From: Roseiarcus sp036489975
GTDB taxonomy: Bacteria > Pseudomonadota > Alphaproteobacteria > Rhizobiales > Beijerinckiaceae
Assembly: GCA_036489975.1 (NCBI GenBank)
Contig: DASXES010000079.1
Location: 1-64,000, forward strand
Direction of reading: 5' to 3'
DNA: 64,000 nucleotides
Below, one piece after another: positions 7,424-15,202 of this stretch. Each line of letters opens with the position of its first letter. Positions within the stretch are counted from its first letter, which is position 1. The position numbers were made by a program, and so were the translations under genes. Under the pieces are notes generated by a model. That model worked only from the letters and a program-made list of their open reading frames with translations, was not told the origin of the DNA and did no database searches.

Positions 7424-9205
7424 GTGAAACGCCCACAATCCAGACCGATCGAGGATTACGGGTTGATCGGCGACGGCCGCACAGCGGCGCTCGTCGCCCG
7501 GGACGGCGCCATCGATTGGCTGTGCTGGCCGCGCTTCGACAGCGACGCGTGTCTCGCTGCCCTGCTCGGCGACGATCAGCACGGCGTCTGGCGCCTCGGC
7601 CCGACCGAAGCCGCGGAGGTGTCGCGCGGCTATTGCGGCGACACCAATGTCCTTCAGACCGAGTTTCGCACCGCTGGCGGCGTTCTGCATCTCACGGACT
7701 TGATGCCGATGGGGGAAGAAGACTCATCCGCCGTGGTGCGCCGTCTTGAAGTCCGCGAGGGCGAGGTCGAGATCGAGCTCACCCTCGCGATACGTTTCGG
7801 CTACGGCGATATCCCGCCCTGGTTCTCCCCGCTGAGCGGCCCCGGCGGTGACGGCTTCTCGCGCGAAATCGGCCCCGACCTCGTCGTTCTACGCGGTCCG
7901 GGCCTATCGCGAGATGAGGCTGTGCTGCGGGCTCGCATCACGCTCAGCGCGGGAGAACGCGCCGATTACATCCTGCAGCACGGTCCTTCGGAGCTGCCAA
8001 TTCCCGATCCGGTCGACCCGGAACGGGCGCTCAAACAGACCCTGGCGGCTTGGCGGGACTGGATCGCGCGTTTCGACAGGAAGACGGACTGGCCGGAAGC
8101 GGTGAAGCGTTCGCTGCTGACCCTCAAAGCGCTGACCTATGCGCCGACCGGCGGCATCGTCGCCGCGCCCACGCTCGGCCTGCCGGAAAAGCTGCGCGGG
8201 TCGATGAACTGGGACTATCGCTACTGCTGGCTGCGAGACTCCACCTTCACTCTCACCGCGCTCCTGAATGCCGGCTTCCACGAAGAAGCGCAGGCATGGC
8301 TGCGCTGGCTCTTGCGCGCCGTGGGCGGAGCGCCAGACAAGATGCGGGTGATTTATCGCGTGGACGGCGGCCGCCAGATCGAGGAACGCGAGATCGACCA
8401 CCTTCCGGGGTGGAACGGCGCCCAGCCGGTGCGGGTCGGCAATGCGGCCGCGGAGCAACGCCAACTCGACATCTATGGAGAGGTGGTGGACAGCATTCGC
8501 CTTTGCGACCGGGCGGGGCTGCCCGGCGCCGCCAACGCCGTTCTAACAAGCTCGCGGCTGGTCGCCCATGTGGAGCGGATCTGGCGCGAGCCCGACCAGG
8601 GCTTGTGGGAGTCCCGCGGCAAGCCGAAGCATTATGTCTATTCCAAAGCGATGGCCTGGGTGGCAGTGGATCGCCTATTGCGTCTTGGCGGAGCCCAGGA
8701 TCGCCGAGCGGAGCTCGAATCCCTGCGCGACGCCATTCATGCGGACGTTTGCGCGCAGGGCTTCGACGCGAGACGAAACTGCTTCAGGCAGGCTTACGAG
8801 TCCGACAGCCTCGACGCCAGCGCGCTTCTTCTTCCCCTTGTCGGCTTCCTGCCGGCCACCGACGAGCGGATCGCCGGCACGATCGCCGCGATCGAGGGGG
8901 GATTGATGGAGGGCGGGCTGGTGCGCCGTCAGGAGGCGCCATGGCTCGGTCGCGAGGAGGGCGTCTTCCTGCCCTGCTCCTGCTGGCTGGCGGATTGCAT
9001 GGCGATGCAGAACCGGCCCGAAGAGGCGCGCGCACTCTTCGAGCGTGTGCTGGCCGTCGCCAACGACCTCGGACTGCTTTCCGAGGAATATCACGTCCCA
9101 TCGCGTCGGATGCTCGGGAACTTCCCGCAGGCGATGACTCACGTCGCCGTCATCAACACCGCCCTCGGCCTCTGCGGCTCCGTATTGCAACGCGGCGGGG
9201 GCTGA
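7424..9205 (+). CDS. Glycoside hydrolase family 15 protein (glucoamylase / trehalase-like)
   Basis: A 593-residue cytoplasmic protein (no signal peptide) starting at GTG. It begins with the typical PIEDYGLIGDGRTAALVARDG and GAIDWLCWPRFDS block of bacterial GH15 enzymes (N-terminal beta-sandwich, about 1-230). The (alpha/alpha)6 barrel follows, with GSMNWDYRYCWLRDS (about 263-277), GLWESRGKPKHYVYSKAM, and the C-terminal EEGVFLPCSCWLA. Members hydrolyse terminal alpha-glucosidic bonds in maltodextrins, glycogen or, in some actinobacterial cases, trehalose; the substrate cannot be told from sequence. With the debranching enzyme at 16870-19035 it suggests glycogen or trehalose turnover. It lies 12 nt after the oxidase operon. 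Confidence 0.9.
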   Translation: MKRPQSRPIEDYGLIGDGRTAALVARDGAIDWLCWPRFDSDACLAALLGDDQHGVWRLGPTEAAEVSRGYCGDTNVLQTEFRTAGGVLHLTDLMPMGEEDSSAVVRRLEVREGEVEIELTLAIRFGYGDIPPWFSPLSGPGGDGFSREIGPDLVVLRGPGLSRDEAVLRARITLSAGERADYILQHGPSELPIPDPVDPERALKQTLAAWRDWIARFDRKTDWPEAVKRSLLTLKALTYAPTGGIVAAPTLGLPEKLRGSMNWDYRYCWLRDSTFTLTALLNAGFHEEAQAWLRWLLRAVGGAPDKMRVIYRVDGGRQIEEREIDHLPGWNGAQPVRVGNAAAEQRQLDIYGEVVDSIRLCDRAGLPGAANAVLTSSRLVAHVERIWREPDQGLWESRGKPKHYVYSKAMAWVAVDRLLRLGGAQDRRAELESLRDAIHADVCAQGFDARRNCFRQAYESDSLDASALLLPLVGFLPATDERIAGTIAAIEGGLMEGGLVRRQEAPWLGREEGVFLPCSCWLADCMAMQNRPEEARALFERVLAVANDLGLLSEEYHVPSRRMLGNFPQAMTHVAVINTALGLCGSVLQRGGG

Positions 9206-9679
9206 TACGAGCCCCGATCAATCCGTCCGGCGGGAGCCGCAGCCGACCCGCAGCCTCGTCCCGAAGGCTCCTTTGGAATGTCTTGGCGGAGCGCGATTTT
9301 TCTCGGAATGGACCCTCAAGCGGGCTTGGAAAGGCTTGGATTTCCTTGGATTCTCTCGTCCGAATCGAGCCTTTTCAATGGGTTACGGTCGAATTCCGCG
9401 CAACGGAATTTGTCAGCCCCTTTGGCCGACACGGACGCTGACGCCATAGCCTTGCTGTCCCTGGAGCGCCAATGCTTCATTCGAAAATCCTATCACGCTT
9501 CTGATTATCCGCAAAGCGATTGTTGCCGCTCCGTGACCGCGAGTCACCAGCACAGTCTGTCCCAGAAGCGAGGCGACCGAGCGGATCTCGTCGGGAGCGC
9601 GTCTCCGATCATTCCAGCGTCGCGAACGGATCATGAGGGTCGCGCTCTGCGTATGGAGAACGAAGGACAGGAGCGCGCC
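9206..9679 (+). other. 474-bp gene-free stretch with a small inverted repeat
   Basis: No convincing gene was found on either strand between the GH15 stop and the SMP-30 start. A short inverted repeat, AATTCCG at 9392-9398 and CGGAATT at 9404-9410 with a 5-nt loop, could form a weak stem. It has no T-run after it, so a terminator role is doubtful. The ribosome-binding sequence of the next gene (CAGGAG) lies at its end. Confidence 0.5.
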
Positions 9680-10565
9680 ATGCCGGAGATCGAACTCGTG
9701 CTGGATTGCCGGGCCATCATCGGCGAATCTCCGACCTGGTTCGCGCCTGAGCAGGCGCTCTACTGGATCGACGTCAAAGCGCCGACCCTGCATCGGCTCA
9801 GCGCCGACGGCTCTCAGGCGCAATGGCGCCTTGAGGCGGATATCGGCGCCTTCGCATTGCTGGAGGGCGCCAAGGGCGCGCTCGTCGCGCTGCGCAACGG
9901 GATCTTCCGTCTCGATTTCGCGTCGGGAGAAACCGGACTTCTCGCCCCGCCGCCGTTCGACCCGGATCTCTTCCGCTTCAACGAGGGCGTTTGTGACGCC
10001 GAGGGACGTTTCTGGGTTGGTGATGTTCGATCCCCGTCCCGGCGTTACGGCCGAGCGAAGCGCCGCGCCTCTGCATCGATTCAGCTTCGGCGAGGGGCTC
10101 GTCGCCGGCGATGACTGGTCGGATCTGCATAACGGCTTCGCCTGGAACGCTGGAGAGGACGCGTTCTTCCTGTCGCATTCTCACGCGGGTGAGGTGCTTT
10201 GCGCGCCGTATGACCGGGCGAGCGGCAGCCTAGGAAAACCCAGTCCGTTCGCCGAAATTCGAACCAAAGGGCATGTGCCCGACGGCGCAGCGATGGACGA
10301 GGAAGGTTGCTATTGGTGCGCGGTCCATGGCGGCGGCGTTCTGCATCGCTATGATCCGTCGGGCGGCTTGATTGCGCAGGTGGACTTGCCGGTCAGCCAG
10401 CCGACCATGTGCGCCTTCGTCGGGCCTGACCTCAATGAGATGGTCGTGACCAGCGCCAGAGAAAAACTGACCGAGGATGAGCTCAAGCGCGAGCCGCATG
10501 CTGGCGGGTTGCTTCGGCTACTTCCCGGCGTCCGCGGTCTTCCTCGCCCCTGCATCGTGCGATGA
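9680..10565 (+). pseudogene. SMP-30/gluconolactonase-family gene with one frameshift
   Basis: The start is ATG 9680, preceded by GGAG six nt upstream. The first 113 or so codons read IELVLDCRAIIGESPTW, LYWIDVKAPTLHRL and FNEGVCDAEGRFWVG, the N-terminal half of an SMP-30/gluconolactonase-type six-bladed propeller (calcium-dependent sugar lactone hydrolase). At about 10016-10024 the frame changes: the second half (MFDPRPG, DDWSDLHNGFAWN, KGHVPDGAAMDEEGCYW, LPVSQPTMCAF) continues in another frame to 10565. Joining the two at GRFWVG/MFDPRPG restores one ~295-residue protein, the normal family size, with no other lesion. A 2-nt loss (or 1-nt gain) near GGTGATG explains it. It may be true decay or a sequencing error. 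It fits a sugar acid pathway with the dehydratase-like gene downstream. Confidence 0.8.
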
Positions 10566-10665
10566 AGCTTTCCATCGCGGCGGAACCTCTGTTCGACTTA
10601 CTCGTTGGGGAGTCGTCAACGCCACCCAAAGTGCGACAATCGGCGTGGAGGTTCCTCCCTTGACC

Positions 10666-12441
10666 ATGAATGTCAGCGAATTCGTCTGGAAGCGTCTTCA
10701 GGAATGGGGGCTCAAGCGGATATTCGGCTATCCCGGCGACGGCGTCGGCGGATTGGACGTGGCGCTGCAAAAGGCGCTGCCGGGCATGGAATATGTCCAG
10801 GTTCGCCACGAGGAGATGGCGGCCTTCATGGCCAGCGCGCATGCGAAATTCACCGGCGGCGTCGGGCTCTGCTACGCGACCTCCGGCCCCGGCGCGATCC
10901 ACCTGCTCAACGGCCTCTATGACGCGAAGATGGATAACCAGCCCGTCGTCGCCATTGTCGGCCAGCAGGCGCGCTCCTCACTCGGCGCCCATTACCAGCA
11001 GGAAGTGGATCTGGTCGCGCTGTTCAAGGATGTCGCGAGCGACTACGTCGCCATCGGGACGGTGCCGAGCCAGGTTCGTCACATGGTGGATCGCGCGGTG
11101 CGAATTGCGCAGACGAAACGCTCCGTCACCTGCATCATTCTGCCCAACGATCTGCAATTGATGGATTACGAGGACCCACCGCTGGCGCATGGCTCGACGC
11201 ATACGGGCGTGGGGTTCCCGGCGGAAAGCAAAGTTCCCGAAAGCCAGGGATTGCGCGACGCGGCCAAGGTGCTCAACGAGGGCAAGAAAGTCGCCATGCT
11301 GGTCGGCGCCGGCTGCCTGGAAGCGACCGACGACGTGCTCGCGGTCGCGGATAAACTCGGCGCAGGCGTTGCGAAAGCGCTGCTCGGCAAGGCCGTGCTT
11401 CCCGATGATCTGCCTTTCGTCACCGGCGGCCTTGGTCTCCTCGGGACCAAGCCGTCGTGGGACATGATGAAGAATTGCGACACGCTGCTGATGGTCGGTT
11501 CATGCTTTCCCTACAGCGAGTTTCTGCCTGACCCCGGAAGCGCGCGAGGCGTGCAGATCGACATCAAGGGGGAGAATCTCAGTCTTCGCTATCCGATGGA
11601 GGTCAACCTTCTTGGCGACAGCGCGGCGACGTTGAGAGCGCTGCTGCCGCTCATCGAACAGAAGAGCGATACGAAGTGGCGGGACACGATCAAGGACAAT
11701 CTCGCCGACTGGTGGAAGGTGCTCGAAAGCCGCGCCATGAACGCCGCCGACCCGATCAACCCGCAGCGTGTCTTCTGGGAGCTTTCGCCGCGCCTGCCGG
11801 ATCATTGCATCGTCACCGCCGATAGCGGCTCGGTCGCCAACTGGTACGGACGCGACCTGAAATTCCGCCGCGGCATGAAAGGCTCGCTATCGGGTTCGCT
11901 CGCGTCGCTCGGCGCGGCGACCCCATACGCGCTGGCTGCGAAAATGGCCTATCCGGAGCGGCCTGTGATCGGCACGATCGGCGACGGCGCCATGCAGATG
12001 AATGGCATGAACGTGATGATCACCGTCTCCAAATATTGGAAGCAATGGTCGAACCCAGTGTTCATCATGATGGTGCTCAATAACCGCGACCTCAGTCAGG
12101 TCACCTGGGAAGAGCGTGTGCAGCTGGGCGACGGCAAGACGGAAAGCACGCAGTCCATCCCGGACCTGCCCTACGCAAAATATGCCGAATTGCTCGGGCT
12201 CAAGGGCATATTCTGTAGGGACCCCGATAAGATCGGCGCCGCGTGGGACGAGGCGTTCGCCTCCGACCGCCCCGTGATCCTCGAGTTCTATACAGACCCC
12301 AACGTCCCGCCTTTGCCGCCGCACATCACCCTCAAGGACGCGGCGCATTTCATGACCATGATGCCGGACGAACCGGAGCTCGGCAGCGTCCTGAAAAATA
12401 CGGCCAAGGAGCTCGTCTCCACCGTTCTCCCCGGCAGATAG
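10666..12441 (+). CDS. Thiamine-pyrophosphate-dependent enzyme, pyruvate oxidase/acetolactate synthase family
   Basis: A 591-residue protein with the three-domain ThDP fold. The PYR domain has IFGYPGDGVGG and the activating Glu in RHEEMAAFMASAHAKFTG. The central domain is about residues 195-330. The PP domain has the cofactor signature GDGAMQMNGMN ... VLNNRDLSQV (GDG-x25-NN). The family includes pyruvate:quinone oxidoreductase (PoxB), pyruvate oxidase and acetolactate synthase; the overall pattern is closest to the PoxB-like thiamine-pyrophosphate-requiring proteins, but the exact substrate is not determinable. I use ATG 10666. An in-frame TTG at 10660 sits at better spacing (8 nt) from GGAGG at 10647-10651 and may be the real start. 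The next gene begins 4 nt after the stop. Confidence 0.85.
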   Translation: MNVSEFVWKRLQEWGLKRIFGYPGDGVGGLDVALQKALPGMEYVQVRHEEMAAFMASAHAKFTGGVGLCYATSGPGAIHLLNGLYDAKMDNQPVVAIVGQQARSSLGAHYQQEVDLVALFKDVASDYVAIGTVPSQVRHMVDRAVRIAQTKRSVTCIILPNDLQLMDYEDPPLAHGSTHTGVGFPAESKVPESQGLRDAAKVLNEGKKVAMLVGAGCLEATDDVLAVADKLGAGVAKALLGKAVLPDDLPFVTGGLGLLGTKPSWDMMKNCDTLLMVGSCFPYSEFLPDPGSARGVQIDIKGENLSLRYPMEVNLLGDSAATLRALLPLIEQKSDTKWRDTIKDNLADWWKVLESRAMNAADPINPQRVFWELSPRLPDHCIVTADSGSVANWYGRDLKFRRGMKGSLSGSLASLGAATPYALAAKMAYPERPVIGTIGDGAMQMNGMNVMITVSKYWKQWSNPVFIMMVLNNRDLSQVTWEERVQLGDGKTESTQSIPDLPYAKYAELLGLKGIFCRDPDKIGAAWDEAFASDRPVILEFYTDPNVPPLPPHITLKDAAHFMTMMPDEPELGSVLKNTAKELVSTVLPGR

Positions 12442-12445
12442 GGCC

Positions 12446-13543
12446 GTGCGTGCGGAGGCGCCCATCCGGGCCGTCACGGCTCGCGCCTACACGATTCCGA
12501 CGGATGCGCCGGAGGCGGACGGGACTTTTGCCTGGCGCGAAACGACGATTGTCGTGATGACGATCGAAGCTGGAGGTCAGAGCGGACTTGGCTACACCTA
12601 TAGCGCGGAAGCGATTGTCGCGCTTGCGGAGGGTCCGCTTGCAACCGCGTTGCGCGGGCAGGATGCCTTCGACATTCCGCACTGTCATCGCCTGTTGGTC
12701 AATCAGGTTCGCAACCTGGGCCGGTCCGGCTTGGCCGCGACCGCGATCTCCGCGCTCGATGCGGGGCTGTGGGATCTGAAAGCCAAGCTGCTCGACTTGC
12801 CGCTCGCGGCGTTGCTGGGGCGGGCGCGAAGCGACGTGCCGATCTATGGCAGCGGAGGCTTCACCTCTTATGACGATCGGCAACTGACGCGGCAGCTTTC
12901 CGGCTGGGTCGAGCGGGACGGCTGTCGCGCGGTGAAAATGAAAATCGGCAGCCATCCGGACGACGATCTGCGTCGGGTCAATGTCGCCAAAGAGGCGATC
13001 GGGGACGCGTCGCTGTTCGTGGACGCCAACGGCGCCTATTCCGTCAAGGAGGCGCTGCAAATGGCGGATGCGTTCGCCGCGGAGGCCGGGGTCGCATGGT
13101 TCGAGGAGCCGGTCTCGTCAGACGATCTGGACGGGCTGGCGCAGGTGCGCGCGGCGGCGCCGGCCGGCATGGACGTCGCCGCCGGCGAATACGCCTATAA
13201 TTCCGACGATGTGCGGCACATGCTGGCTCGCCGTGCGGTCGACGTGCAGCAGGCGGATGCGTCGCGATGTCTTGGCGTCACGGGGTTCCTGCAGGCAGCT
13301 GTGCTTTGCGACGCGCATCATATCGATCTTTCGGGCCATTGCGCGCCGGCTCTCCATGTGCATGCAGCCTGCGCGGCGCCGCGTTTGCGACATCTCGAGT
13401 GGTTTCACGACCACGTTCGCATCGAGCATATGCTGTTCGACGGCGCGCCCGTCGCCAAAGACGGCGCGATCCAGCCAGATATGAGCCGCCCTGGCCTCGG
13501 CCTCGAGCTCAAGGAGCGCGACGCGGAGCGCTATGCAGCATGA
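12446..13543 (+). CDS. Enolase-superfamily enzyme, mandelate racemase subgroup (probable acid-sugar dehydratase or racemase)
   Basis: A 365-residue protein starting at GTG, 4 nt after the ThDP enzyme. The catalytic set of the mandelate racemase subgroup is complete, and at almost the same numbers as in mandelate racemase: Lys164-x-Lys166 (KMKIG), Asp193 (VDANGAY), Glu220/221 (WFEEP), Glu248 (AGEY), and the Asp271 (QQADASR) and His298 (SGHCAP) dyad. The N-terminal capping domain (1-130) sets specificity and is not diagnostic to me. Most members dehydrate sugar acids or racemise alpha-hydroxy acids with Mg2+. Its neighbours (SMP-30 lactonase remnant, GMC/gluconate dehydrogenase-like genes) favour a sugar acid. 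It overlaps the next ATG by 4 nt. Confidence 0.88.
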   Translation: MRAEAPIRAVTARAYTIPTDAPEADGTFAWRETTIVVMTIEAGGQSGLGYTYSAEAIVALAEGPLATALRGQDAFDIPHCHRLLVNQVRNLGRSGLAATAISALDAGLWDLKAKLLDLPLAALLGRARSDVPIYGSGGFTSYDDRQLTRQLSGWVERDGCRAVKMKIGSHPDDDLRRVNVAKEAIGDASLFVDANGAYSVKEALQMADAFAAEAGVAWFEEPVSSDDLDGLAQVRAAAPAGMDVAAGEYAYNSDDVRHMLARRAVDVQQADASRCLGVTGFLQAAVLCDAHHIDLSGHCAPALHVHAACAAPRLRHLEWFHDHVRIEHMLFDGAPVAKDGAIQPDMSRPGLGLELKERDAERYAA

Positions 13544-14553
13544 CGATGGAGATTGAAAGACCATGGTCGGGCCAAGTCGCGAACAAGCGGCCGACGGATG
13601 ACATTTTCGTCGCGCTGCTGCTTCTTGGCGCCGCGACCGCGGTGGGGACCGTTGCGCTGGCGTCGAGGCGGGAACCACCGGTCGTTCCAAGGCGAACGCT
13701 CCCAAGCACAGTCGCGGCGAAGGGAGACGGTGGCGGGACCGTGCTCGCCGCCCGGCGCCTGAATCGGGCGGCGGGAACGATCGCCGCCTCGGTGCTGATC
13801 GACAGCGCAATGGAGCACTATCGCGGCGCCTTCAAGAACAAGGCGATGTACACGCCCCTTGCAACGTCTGCGCTCACGCTCCTCGCATCCTTTCACGGGC
13901 ATAAGGACCTCACGCCGCGCGCGCATTGGGCGCGAGACATTGTTTACGCTCTGGCCGGATTGACCGGCGTGGTCGGGACGGGCTTCCACCTCTACAACGT
14001 CGGCAAGCGGCCGGGCGGCTTCTGCTGGCAGAACCTGTTTTACGGCGCCCCGCTCGGAGCGCCGGCCGCGATCTCGCTTGCGGGAATGACCGGGTTTCTG
14101 GCGGAGAGGGTGCGCGACAATGCGCCCGGCGCGCCGCCCGACGTGCTTGGATTCCCGGCGGGCCGGGTTGTCGCCGCGCTGACCGGCGCAGGCCTGGTCG
14201 GCACGGCGATGGAAGCCGGGCTCCTCCATTTTCGCGGCGCCTTCCATAACCCCGCCATGCTGCTGCCGGTCACCGCGCCTCCGGCTGCTGCGGCGATGCT
14301 TGGCGCAACGGCTTTCGGGGACGCCGACCGGCCTCGACGCCTGACCCACCTGTGGCTGCGATTCACCGCGCTCATGGGCGTCGCCGGCGTCGGCTTCCAC
14401 GCCATTGGCGTCGCGCGCAACATGGGCGGTTGGCGGAACTGGACCCAGAACCTTCAGGCGGGCCCCCCGCTGCCGGCCCCCCCTTCTTTCACCGGTCTCT
14501 CGCTGGCGGGTCTCGCGGCGTTGACGCTTGTGCAGGACAATCCGGATGACTGA
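13540..14553 (+). CDS. Internally duplicated polytopic membrane protein, partner of the GMC module; family not recognised
   Basis: A 337-residue membrane protein; the ATG at 13540 overlaps the preceding stop, and the longer open frame upstream lies in the enolase gene. It contains two copies of a ~100-residue unit (about 85-183 and 217-325). EHYRGAFKNKAM (92-103) matches LHFRGAFHNPAM (229-240). GVVGTGFHLYNVGKRPGGF (143-161) matches GVAGVGFHAIGVARNMGGW (280-298). Each ends with an N-L-x-x-G-x-P-L-x-A-P run. His93/His230 and His150/His287 are conserved between the repeats and lie in or near hydrophobic segments. I do not recognise the family. It overlaps by 8 nt with a gluconate-2-dehydrogenase subunit 3-like gene, which is followed by a GMC oxidoreductase. 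A membrane anchor or electron-transfer subunit is inference. Confidence 0.8.
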   Translation: MTMEIERPWSGQVANKRPTDDIFVALLLLGAATAVGTVALASRREPPVVPRRTLPSTVAAKGDGGGTVLAARRLNRAAGTIAASVLIDSAMEHYRGAFKNKAMYTPLATSALTLLASFHGHKDLTPRAHWARDIVYALAGLTGVVGTGFHLYNVGKRPGGFCWQNLFYGAPLGAPAAISLAGMTGFLAERVRDNAPGAPPDVLGFPAGRVVAALTGAGLVGTAMEAGLLHFRGAFHNPAMLLPVTAPPAAAAMLGATAFGDADRPRRLTHLWLRFTALMGVAGVGFHAIGVARNMGGWRNWTQNLQAGPPLPAPPSFTGLSLAGLAALTLVQDNPDD

Positions 14554-15202
14554 ACGCGTCGGCGGCGGGCGCTATCCCGGCTACGACGTGCTGTCCAAGC
14601 GCGACGGCCAGTCGTGGAACGACAAGACGCGGGAGGTCATCGACGCCCGGTTGGCGGTGGACTCGCGCCCCGCTTTCTTTTCCGCTGACGAATGGAAGAC
14701 GCTCGTCGCGCTCTGCGACCGCGTCATGCCGCAACCTGAAGGGCGGCCCCCCGCGCCGCTTGCGGCCTATGTCGACCGGCAGCTCCTGAAGGGGAAGACG
14801 AAGGGATACCGGCTCGCCGGCATGCCCCAGCCCGGGGAAGCCTGGAAGCGGGCGCTGGCGGCGCTGGACGAGGTCGCGCAACGCAGGCATGGCCGGACTT
14901 TCGCGCTCCTGACGGAACAGGATCAGGACGCGATGCTCGCGCAGATGGCCGAGGGGTCATTCGAGTCCGACGTTATGCGGGGGATGCCGCCGAAGACCTT
15001 CTGGACCTCGCATGTGATCCACGATGTGGTCGGCGCCTATTACGCCCATCCTTCAGCATGGAGCGAGATCGGCTGGGGCGGGCCGGCTTCGCCGCGCGGC
15101 TATGTTCGCCTGGGTCTCGACCAGCGCGACGCGTGGGAACCGGAGGAAGCCACGCCGGGCCACGAGGAGCGGGCCGCGCGGGAAAACAGCCATGTCCGCT
15201 GA
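14546..15202 (+). CDS. Gluconate 2-dehydrogenase subunit 3-like protein
   Basis: A 218-residue protein starting at ATG 14546 inside the end of the preceding gene. The core FFSADEWKTLVALCDRVMPQ, AAYVDRQLL, LTEQDQDAMLAQM and FWTSHVIHDVVGAYYAHPSAWSEIGWGGPASPRGY matches the gluconate 2-dehydrogenase subunit 3 family, small proteins that pair with GMC flavoproteins and help their maturation or export. Family members often carry a twin-arginine signal; none is visible here, so this complex may stay on the cytoplasmic side. The stop overlaps the GMC start by 11 nt. The cytochrome c subunit of classical gluconate dehydrogenase is absent; the duplicated membrane protein upstream may take its place. 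Confidence 0.82.
   Translation: MTERVGGGRYPGYDVLSKRDGQSWNDKTREVIDARLAVDSRPAFFSADEWKTLVALCDRVMPQPEGRPPAPLAAYVDRQLLKGKTKGYRLAGMPQPGEAWKRALAALDEVAQRRHGRTFALLTEQDQDAMLAQMAEGSFESDVMRGMPPKTFWTSHVIHDVVGAYYAHPSAWSEIGWGGPASPRGYVRLGLDQRDAWEPEEATPGHEERAARENSHVR

Noticed and set aside
8050..9441. Long open frame (463 codons) within the GH15 gene and spacer
   Set aside because: It is a GC-rich shadow frame of GH15 with Arg/Gly/Ser-biased translation and no recognisable domain.
9478..9660. Reverse-strand peptide LGQTVLVTRGHGAATIALR in the 9206-9679 spacer
   Set aside because: Looked protein-like but has no start, family match or continuation; treated as chance.
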